DNA from: Eunapius fragilis
Taxonomy: Eukaryota > Porifera > Demospongiae > Spongillida > Spongillidae
Direction: 5' to 3'
Assembly: GCA_963681505.1 (NCBI GenBank)
Contig: OY811971.1
Location: 3,937,711-4,001,710, forward strand
Length of the DNA: 64,000 bases
The notes below the pieces were generated by a model. That model ran no database searches. It was not told the origin of the DNA and worked only from the letters and a program-made list of their open reading frames with translations. The stretch's first letter is position 1; each line of letters opens with the position of its first letter. Below are positions 10,580 to 20,800 of the stretch, piece after piece. A program made the position numbers and the translations under genes.

Positions 10580-11748
10580 ATGGCGCGAAGACATGAAGGA
10601 CGTAAAACTAGTACTCCAAAGAATAGTTTCACCGATACACCGGCAAGTTTTCGTGAAGAATTAAGACTGTTGAAAGAAAGAATTGTACATCTTGAAGCAA
10701 TCGTGGACAAGATTGATGATTTGGAAGAGAAAATAGAGGAATTGATTAATAGAGGTATGTTCAGTTATACAGCGTATGATTCTTGAAATCATTGCACTGT
10801 GTTGTGCGCTTAAATCCTTATAACACACGCATTTTAGAGCCCGCCGTACTGGATCCTAACCTTGAATCATCCTTAAGCGCTACAGGAAGGCCGGTTGAGG
10901 GCGCAAAGGACGTCGTGCCACTGGTGCGTGTATACATGTATTCACGTACGTTCACGCTGGTCTATCTGTTTCGTTTTCTCATTGGTAGATGATATTGCAA
11001 GACGCATTTTCGCAGCAACCACGTTTGAAAGAACTGATGACAACGACTCCATGGAGTTAGCTTGACTCTCAATCAAAAGAACAGCTTGCTACATCTGTGG
11101 AAGCTGCGCTGAGGTACAATAAGTGCAAGATTCCTACAAACAAGCGTATCCTGCAACGGATTAAGGTACGTATATGCTAGCTATAGTGTATGCATTTCGT
11201 AACTGGATTCACTGATCGATTGTTGCAAAGGCCTACTATTCTATGCGTCGAACGCCTGAACTGGCAAAAGCTGATCCTGTTAAGCTACATGAGCGGAAAC
11301 TGTGCATGAAGAGGAGTAGACTTACTTATGTAAGTACATTGAAATAGAATGTGAAGGTTGACAAAATTATTTAATTTAGGTGGCTCGAGACAAGGCTGTA
11401 AAAGAAGCCATTTCCAAAGGAACAGTACAATCTGGAGATATGGAGAGCATAACAAAAATACGAGACTCTGTTAAGCCAATACCACTGGAAAATCTAACAA
11501 TAGAAGTTGCTGATCATGAAGATGGTGCCAGCAAGGTGCGACGGCTTGAGAGTATTTCTAACGCTCGAGAGGCAAGATGGAAAAAACATAATGTGTGCAC
11601 ACGCGACTCAGATGCAACTGATCAGGATGTTGAAGAAACTTGTAGTACTGCGGCCAGCAGAGATCAGTATCCCCCTCAATCCCAAGTACAAGAAAGTGCA
11701 TCTGCTGGCAGTGAAAATTATCTCACTTCAGGATCAGATGTAGACTGA
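10580..11748 (+). CDS. Second CACTA-encoded protein, ~300 residues, coiled coil
   Basis: Exons by eye: 10580-10754 (in-frame ATGs also at 10544, 10559 and 10571), 10838-10927, 10989-11165, 11231-11329 and 11380-11748. Exon 1 is basic (MARRHEGRK) and then heptad-like (LRLLKERIVHLEAIVDKI), a probable coiled coil. The middle part reads CKIPTNKRILQRIK and MRRTPELAKADP. The C-terminus is acidic and Ser-rich, ending SGSDVD. I recognise no named domain. CACTA elements commonly carry a second gene for an accessory DNA-binding protein (TNPA-like in plants), so a helper role is a reasonable guess. Exon 3 shows an apparent one-base frame break near 11,065, which could be a mutation, a sequencing error or unrecognised splicing. 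Confidence 0.6.
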
Positions 11749-12575
11749 ACTGAACTGTACTCCTTTCATTTCATTTCTAAAAGAAATGCATTCGTGTTCG
11801 TGATTACAAATAATTATTTGTATGTGATTTGGTATATGATTTCCTTTAAAAATCATCAAGATAATCATTGAACGATTTTTTGTGATTTTGAAATGATTCT
11901 ACTGTACATTTCTGTATAAAATCACTACTAAAATCTCTGAGTTATTTGGGAATGATTTTATAAGGATTTCACAGTTGATTTTTCTCTGAAAGATCATAAT
12001 CTGATTTCACAGACGATTTCAAAAGCTAAAATCGTGTGAAAAATCATAACATGATTTGACGCGAAATTTCCCTGTGGGGGGGGGGGGGGGGGCTGTCCGG
12101 CGCTTCAGGCCCGATATAAAAAGCGGGAGGGGGGCTGTTTAGCAGAAGAGGGGGCGGTACCTTATATGAAAGGGGGGGTTGCAACCCCCAAACCCCCCCC
12201 CCCCCCCCCCCCCCCGATCCGCCTCTGGTTTGATGTGATAGCGTTTAAAGATTAAATGAGATTGATGAGATTCATTAGGCTAGGGGCCCGAGAAAAAATT
12301 TGTGGCTCTTGGCGGCCCTGCATGCAAGCACAATGGGAATTACACCAATTGCAAGCTAACGATGAGGGTCACTGAGGGAGCATTTTGAATGAAGTAAACG
12401 ACCCCAATTGCTCTGATGTGGAGTTGTGCGTGTATGTGAGTGTGTGTAGAGCTACAAGGAGGTGCATGTTTGATATAATGTGCGTGTGCTGAAGTCAAAA
12501 AGGAAGGGTTGCGTTTCATATTAAGCTAGCCCTAGACACCGTGCACTTTCATGCTCTATAGCGTTGTGCACGCAT

Positions 12576-14822
12576 AAATGGTTGGAACTCACGCAGTTTG
12601 ACCGAGCCAACACGCTCGATTTCTACGTATGCCTACGCGAACGTACAGTGTTGTGTATGCTGATGACAGCTGAATCCACGTAGTACGAATCTTTAGCTTC
12701 TGTTCGCTATGAAGAAGGGGAACAGAACCAGATGTTTGCAAGAAGCGAAAACGCCTTACTTGTTGTATTACAGCGTATAGATGGGCGGTGACATATGGCC
12801 GGGTGGAGACATAGTTATTTAACATGAAGTAATTGCATATTACTAATGGTTCTTCTGAGCTACAGCAGTACCATTGCAGTCAAATGTTGTGAACCACCTA
12901 CTATGCAGGTGTTTCTGCAGGCAATCTTTCAAGACCATTTCTGGTCTGAAAGACCTTGGTGAGAAGTTTCGATGTCCCTCTGCATGATGTGACAAGAAAT
13001 TTGTGACCAGGAGTGGTTTGGGATATCTTCTCCTACTCCCAAGATTCAAATACAACGACCAATGCATGATGCATAACAAACAAGAGTGTACACATTACTA
13101 GTGTAACATGAAACGGAATGTATTGTGCACAGTAATACAGTATGTGTGTCAGTGTAAAAATCTCCATGGATACTTGTAATTCAGTGCTGTCTGTATTGGT
13201 TTTGGTTTTATGGTTGCCTTTAATCTGTAACCATGCCTACCCCTGCCACACCTGTTAGATGGATCACCATGCCAACTGCTCCTCCCTTTTTAAGCACCAG
13301 GAAATACAAAGGCAGGAGTGTAATGGAGGGCTTCTCACCTGCACTGCCTCACATTGGTAGGATTTTACATGTATGTTGTTCGTGTGCTAAATATAGGACT
13401 ATTACATTTCCCTTATTATTAGACCCTTGTTTCCTTCCTTTTAACACTACTATTGGCTTCAAGTCATATACACCATCGACTTTCTCATAGAGAATGTTTT
13501 TACATTTACTTGTTTTCATTCTTTTTTTGTGTGTGTGTGTTGAAATTACTAACTCCATGTGCAATTGATCGTTGTATACCCATGCAGACTAAAAATGAAC
13601 AGGAGTCGTTAAAGCTAAATGTAGGTGCATGGCTTACCTTACAGTGGTTAATTATGAGCACAGACCTATAGTACATCTACACCACTATTTAGAATGGAGA
13701 CTGTTCTAAAGCAAATAGGAACTGTATCCGATCGTCGAGAGTCCTTTCGGGTGCAGGACGCATTAATATACGTTAGTCAGTTGCTAACATAACCACCGTT
13801 ATATAGATGCACTGCCTCCAAGACTATTATACCACTGAAACGACTATGTGGAAGAATTGTGATTAGTGTTCCTGTCCTGAGTTATAAAGAAAAACCAGGA
13901 GAAAAATGGGAGTACGGAGTACCACCTTTTTTTGCGCACCATGTTTTGACATTGGACAAACGCAAAACTGCTTATTTCGTCTTCTCGTTTGGTATTTACA
14001 CCAAGCTGAACGATCAGATCGTCGGTTTCCCTGATAAAAACAGGTCTCGGTATTTTAATGAGTTCATATACGAGTCAAATCCTATATGAGGGTTACAAAC
14101 GTAACTCTCAATAGCTGGTATTACCATATGGACTGATATGGTCCTTCAATTCTTTACTAAAGTTACGACTCTTTTTGGCTGGGAGCCATAGTAGCCTTAT
14201 AATTGGTTTTGTTTTGCAAACTGGCCGGTACATGTGTATATAGATTACACCGTATGAATGTAGTGCATCAATACAACATATGCCTTATCCAGAATTTTAG
14301 TGCACCATTATTAAAAATCAACATGCCATGTAAGAACTTGTGATCCTTGTTAAAGGGAAAATGCCTTTTTCAAATTTAGGACTTATTTGCACTATTGAGC
14401 CTAGTCTGGAATGGTGCTGCACATGCAGTGAATGGCAAATGTGACTGGAACAGAATACTGATTTCAATTATTTCTTCATTCAGCTTTTTATATCCACAGA
14501 AAAGAGCAAGAACACCAATCAGGCATTTAATGATGCGTGAAATGAGGCATTCTTCCACAACTGATTCATTATCTATTGCATTTAGAAGGCCCTTAACAGC
14601 ACTTGCTGAATTCCAAGAATGAAAGTTACACTTTAATCAAAATTGCTTAATACATTATTTTAATATACAACTTCGCCAAATATTATGTACATAAACTGCT
14701 AAATGGACGAAGTAAAAGCAGCTATTTAATAAAGCAATTCCAACTATGCAACTATTATACCAGTTAAACTTGACAATACATGTTAGCATTCCAATCCAAA
14801 CAGCTTTCGTATTCATCGATTT
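12576..14822. other. Downstream flank of the CLC gene, no gene recognised
   Basis: Several short open frames (for example 13233-13490 and 13859-14089 on the plus strand) have no recognisable domain. The only supported item is a dispersed repeat at about 13,386-13,490. Confidence 0.5.
13386..13490 (+). repeat. Dispersed repeat shared with 41,640-41,745
   Basis: The two copies share attagacccttgtttccttc and the surrounding ~100 bp, including actttctcat near the end. They are probably fragments of one interspersed family that I cannot name. Confidence 0.7.
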
Positions 14823-17800
14823 TCAGTGCTTCTCCCTCGTCAATTCATGCAGCTTCGTATGTGATATATCATGTCTGGTAATAATGCCAGCAAGCTGCAA
14901 ATAGTACCACAGCAATTACGTATGCAATAAGAATCGAATTCATAACAATGATGCATGAAGCCATATATTTCATTCACATGTTCCTTTCATGTGCTTCATA
15001 AATTCACTAACAGTGATCACCGCTACCACATTAAATAATTATATTGCATCTGGAAATAGGTCTTCTTTAAATAGTTTCAGTATATTCAAGTTAGCAACAT
15101 TTGAATAAACAGGTCAGGGGAACTGAAATCATTTTCATCAGTGCCTCTCTATAGCTGTACTGTGAGGTAATAGTGCTTCCATCATGGGTACTTTGTGATA
15201 CTGACATTTCAATATTGGCACATATACGGGTTTTGTGTTTATGTGTGTGTGTATACTCAACATGTCCGTTATGTCTATTAAATAATTAATATAGAGAAAA
15301 AGACTTTGGTGATTAAAAAAACTTCGTTTCACAAGATTATCACACTAAAGCATTAGTAGTCACTAGATAACTGATGTTAGGAAGTGCTAGTAACATGCAA
15401 AACATGATAACTTACTAGTCCTGAAGCTTTGATGACAGGCAAATGACGGAGCCCCATTGTTCGAAACAAGGTGAAGACTTGGGGAAGAGGAGCTTGGTTA
15501 GAGACCGTGAAGGGACATGGAGTCATGTACAGGGTCAGGTCCTTAGGAAGGGAAAAAACTAAAGGTAGACGGCGGGCATTGATTTAATGCACTCATATGG
15601 CAATCATGCTACATACACAAAATAGAAATGATAGTTCAAACTGGCAGAATGTACGGTCTGTACAATACTCCTAAATTGGCTTGACTTATAACATGACAAT
15701 AATTTCCTATTAGAAATCAACAAACACTACAAATAACTCCAATGAAAAGTGTTAACATCATCATTTTATATTATAATGACGATTTTAATTCTAATGGAAT
15801 AAGTTGGAAATGTAACTTGTAACCTGATGACATGATGCTAGTCCTTTGCAGAGGTGGATCCAAATATCATGGATGACAGGAGCTGCTTCCATTGTTGGAG
15901 AGTGTTTGAATACCATTGACAGAAACAATTGGATGTCCAGTAACTTATGTGATATTAATTCCCCAAAACAAGATAAAAAGTGTCAACAGGTAATGCTACT
16001 ACCGGTAACCCAATGATGCATATCCACAGCATACCAATTCTAACCCACTATCACATGATACTTGTATTGACTCATCACCAACCAAATTAATATCAAACCA
16101 CCACAAGTGACCGAAATCTACTCCCATATTGGACTAGTAATGCTAACTGTGAGTCCATGGTCATCTATATATAATTTGATATAATAAATGAGATGAAATT
16201 GTCATAAAGTCACGCATCTTGTTTGTATGGAAAGCCGAAATTTATAAAAGTTAAGAATTCAATTTCCTTTATGAAGACAGCAAAGGTCTGATTTTACTAC
16301 CATACTGAATCTTATAAAGTTTGTAGCCAATGAGATCTAATAGTGAATCAGTAAGAAGTAAAACTTCTAATTACCACCTATCCATGTTGCTACAAGTAGG
16401 TGCTCTTATGATGTTGCATTGCCAACCGAACTATGTTAGAAGCCCTGCTTGAGCAAAGTACATGGATTCTCTTATATTCTTTGTGTGGAGTTGAAATGCT
16501 AGTACAGATAACCACACAATAAATTTATCAAACTGAGAATAGTTAAAACTTGCACTTTCTCCTCCCTTCTACCCTTAGACTGAAAATACACTTATGCGGA
16601 AGGGACTGCTCACACCAAATACTATACTACTATTAGGTTAGACCAAAACCACAGCAATTGATGGGATCTTAACTAACCATTAGCATCTGCTTATTTTCTT
16701 CACTGATATCTATATCATTTATGGAACAAAACCTTGGATAGTCAGCCATCATTTCCTTATGGGTAAGCACCTTCTGTGAGTCGGGCTATAATATTAAAAA
16801 GATGAAGCAATCACAATTGGGATGCTATATGGGATGCAAAAGGGACCTACGCATATTTTTTCAAGTTTTCAAATTATTCTGTCAATCCCTGGAGTTACAG
16901 GAACCTGATTTTTTTATTACGCGTACATTTTAAAATGCACCTATCAACTCTGATGCTCCTTTGTGTGAAATTTTTATTATATGCGCTAGGTCCCTTTTTG
17001 CTACCTTGACACCATATATATGTGTGTGTTTGTGTGTGTGCGCACGTGTGTGCATGTGTGTGCATGTGTGTGCACATGTGTGTGGGTATGGGAAACATAT
17101 GCAAAAAACCTTATTAGTGTATTTGGTGTCATTGAAGAACTATGAACTGATATGCTCAGCACCAACATTTAGAATAAATATCACACACATACACTCATAT
17201 GCACCTTCACACACACAGACACATCTTAAATTCAAATCAATATGCTAGCATGTGCAGAAAAGCGAGTGGATTAATGGAAGAGCGTGAGATAAGTAGGGAT
17301 GATGTGCAGCATGCATGTTTACTCCTATTAATACAATGCTTTGTCTAAATGCATAAAAGCCTTCTATTAGGATTTAGTAATAGAAATATGCGAGATAGGA
17401 TTACAAAGCTCTAGAGCTATTTACTTCATCAATAAGATAACACCATCACGGAGAGGATAAATATTTAAAATGCTAAAGCCAAATTGAAGGCTTCATGCAT
17501 TTGGATAAATATGTACACTGCACACTAATATCCACTCCTGGTTCGTCTCCTGCCTTGCCATTGATCTCCACCACTTTTCTGCAGCCTCTGCATGATATAT
17601 AGCATTAGCAGATACTCCTATGCATTTCTGTGGGTACAAGTTCCTCTGAGATGGCTTTGAGGTCCCTTAGACAGAAACATATCACAACCTCAGATACCGA
17701 GCCCACACCTATCCGGAAGCCTTCTGTGCAAATTGTTTATTTGAATTATAGAATATGTGTGTGTATGTGTATGAATTATAAATGTTGGTGCTTCAGTTTG

Positions 17801-20800
17801 TCCTATAATGATCACAAAGCCACTAAGGTTTTGATATGTGAAATCCATGGGATAAATGCTACCAAATCTGATTAAAAAAATTCTAATTCAATCCTGATGG
17901 ACACTCGTTTCATGCCTTACCTGATCATGTTCAGTAAAGTAAACTTTATTTTTGACCAATGTCACCAGTTGTGATCGTAATATCATACCATGGAGTACTA
18001 GATATTGCTGTTGAGGTTTTTCAGTATGATGTGCTCTGGATGGAGTTGCTTCAACTGAATATGAATAGCTTAATCCATTTTCATCTTCATACTGTGCTGC
18101 AATTTCTTCCGATTCACCAGTAGTCCTTCTTTGGGTTCGCCTTTGGTAGGTGGAACGAGTGCGATCTTTGAATGTAGTTCTTGCTCGCAAAACAGATGGC
18201 TCATTGCTTAAGTTGTGTTGATGAACATCACGATCTACATGTTTGTACAGCACAGGAACATGTTCAATTGAGACATTTTGCGGTGGCTTTGTGAATTTAT
18301 TGAATGGTGTTACAACAGGAAAAGCATTATAGTGTGTCGTTTTCAAAAGTTCAACGATGGATGAAACCCTTGTTATTGGGTAGAGGAAACTTAAATTCTT
18401 GCTCATCACATCTTCTGCTATCAAACTGTAATTGCATCACAACATGTGAGTTTAGATATATGTGTAGACTGTACAACTCACCTATCCAATTGCTCTGGTG
18501 TCTCCCAATCCAAATAAGGATACTTTTTCAAATGAATGCCAATATGATATATCCCATCATTAAAGAGATCACCAACCCATTTTGAAACCTTAAATAGGAT
18601 ATTGGTGATAAGAATGGACTACTACTACATTTACACAGTGACACAAACTAGTTGATAATAGCATGTGTGTCTGATCACTAATATTAGACACTGAGTCTAT
18701 TTCCATCTCCATTGTTGTGTTGTCAGGTTTTTATATTAAATCATCAGCAAACATCCAGCTCTTCAGAAAAATTTTTGACCCATATTAATATTACATTTAC
18801 AAGCATTGTATGAAAAATAAGTATACTCCATTATTTTTTACTTATTTACATTATAATAATTAGTCCATTGCTTAGACAGGCATATTATGCATAAATGATG
18901 TTTATATACATTAACTTAATTCAGTGCACAGTTATACAGAATAAAAGAAATATGTCTATATCTCACCATGACAGTGATCATGATTGGTAGTCCAAATTGA
19001 ATGAGCTGTGTTGCCTCAATCATGAGAACAGTGAGACTGATGTTCATCCTAATTGTTCCACCCAGGAATGCTGCAGAGCCAATCACTGCATAGGCACCAG
19101 GGTATATGCTTGTAATGAATGAACTAAGGCCTGGCAGAACATTATTTCTGAAAAAAAAAAATTGGCATAGTAATTGAAGCAATGTTTATTTTAAATGGTA
19201 TAGGTTAAAAGACGATGTTATTATTATTCATGTGAGGAGAGGGTCATGCAACCATAATAATGTCATATGAAGTTGTTCAACATAGACTTTCTCTGGTCAC
19301 TCGTGTTATGTCATATTACTTTCTGTTACTTAGAATCTCATTGCATACAATTAATACCGCGCGTCGAGCGTTTAGGGTACCGTATTAGGCATTCATAGAC
19401 ATGTCTAATCGCAGTCAGCCCAGCCCACAAAAAAGTTCGCAAACGCTAACACAGCTTGGTAAGTCTCGTTGCTGACTTACCAAGCCTTTCAAGAGGTGGT
19501 TGCCATCGTTCCCTCTCCAAAATAGTTAACAATCAGATAAGGAACGAATCGGATCCTCTGCTGCCTCCAAGACATAAAGCATGTTCTAAAGAAGCACAAA
19601 GATCCGTTGGAATACTTGGCAACTCGTGTGTCAGCTAGGAGATTTCAAGGGTGCTATTAGACTATCTACATCTGTTGATACAGAGATCGAACGCCACTAC
19701 CTTCGCTGATATGCTACAGAAACATCCAAGTTTACACCCCGATGCTGTGATTCCAAATCTGGCAAGTGACCCACCACCAAGTGTGCCAGTGACTTTTGAT
19801 GAGATTGTCAGAGCCATCCAGCTCTTCAATTCCCTTAATTGTGGCTGTGCTGGAGGGCCTGATGGCCTAAGGCCACAACATCTTAAAGACATGGTCAGCC
19901 TATCCGCACACTCAGGTGGCACAACCCTAGTTGAAGCCTTACAATCCATTATCAGTTTGATCCTCTCTGCACTGAACAAACACCGCTCTCAAACAGGCCT
20001 TTTCTTTTTGGCGCTTCTCTGATTGCGTTAGAAAAGAAAGGAGGAGGAATCAGACCAACAGCAGTTGGCTGAACTCTCCGTCGCCTTGCAGCAAAGGTGG
20101 CCAGTGGAAAAGTGATGGTTGAAATGGCCACATTGTTATCCACACGGCAACCTGGTTATGAAGTTAGCCAGGGAGCCGAAGCAGCCGTCCATGCAGCAAG
20201 ATTAAACATTGGTTCCAGCAAAGTATTACTGAAGATGGACTTCAGAAATGCTTTTAATTCTATTCGCAGGGATAAAATGCTGGAGGCGGTGCAACACTTG
20301 GCTCCCAGTATTTATCCATTTAACCATTCTGTGTATTCTTCCCCCTCCTGAGTGACAAAATCATCCAGTCATCAGAGGGGATCCAACAAGGAGATCCTCT
20401 TGGGCCACTCCATTTCTGCCTCACAATTCATCATGTGTACTCCCTGCTGAAGTCTGGATTGTGCATTTTCTACCTAGATGATGGCACTCTCTGGGAGGGT
20501 TCTGTCAGACGTTCTTCATGACATTGAGGTGATCAAGAAAGAAGCTGGAGTTCATGGGATTCACGAAGAGTATCCTCTATTGTAGACACACTATTCTCTG
20601 ATCAAATGCACAGCGGTCATTTCCTAGCGGCATCTTGTAAGGAGTATGGTGCATGGTTAAATGCCCTACCAATATCTTCACTGGGACTACGTATGGATGA
20701 TGCCACTTTGAGAATCTCTATGGGACTACATGTATGTCTAGGACTACCTCTATGTAGAAGTCATACCTGCCAACACTGTGGGGCAGAGATTTCTCAGTTT

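Larger units (their letters stand above)
6614..12076. mobile_element. Complete CACTA (EnSpm) DNA transposon, 5,463 bp
   Basis: Both ends are cacagggaaatt..gcgtcaaatcat and its inverted copy. The flanks are GGG on both sides, compatible with a 3-bp target duplication, although the site is a G-run. Subterminal regions (about 6640-6860 and 11,800-12,060) are AT-rich and full of short atgattt/aaatcat motifs in both orientations, as expected for transposase binding regions in this superfamily. Two spliced genes diverge from a central promoter: a transposase on the minus strand and a second gene on the plus strand. The transposase frame is uninterrupted, so the copy looks young. Confidence 0.9.
6533..12227. 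mobile_element. Second MITE, split by the CACTA element
   Basis: It begins caggggcgtatacagg at 6533 and ends gatccgcctctg at 12227. It is flanked by gtttg at 6528-6532 (shared with the previous MITE) and 12228-12232. Its own sequence is about 6533-6613 and 12077-12227. The motif cgcttcaggYccgata..aaagcg occurs on both sides of the CACTA insertion, so this MITE seems to contain an internal repeat. Insertion occurred in its G-run. Confidence 0.7.
5877..12320 (+). mobile_element. hAT-type element carrying nested insertions
   Basis: The direct repeat catgcaag (5869-5876 and 12321-12328) is an 8-bp target duplication, typical of hAT. The left end begins cagcccc and the right end finishes ggcggccctg. 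The related host-repeat copy continues directly across this point. Its own sequence is about 5877-6188 plus 12233-12320; the rest consists of later insertions. The inner part encodes the start of a hAT-type protein. The left end has a G-run of about 20 bases and a duplicated gggcccgggcct. Confidence 0.75.
4838..12575 (-). repeat. Right arm of the inverted duplication, split by insertions
   Basis: Host-repeat sequence survives as 4838-4911, 5761-5876 and 12321-12575, which are collinear with the inverted 2094-2716 copy. The two gaps are occupied by the 849-bp element and by the hAT nest. The matching arm supplies the empty-site sequence for both insertions. Confidence 0.85.

Noticed and set aside
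13859-14089. 76-residue plus-strand open frame downstream of CLC
   Set aside because: No similarity recognised, no splice or poly-A context; probably chance.
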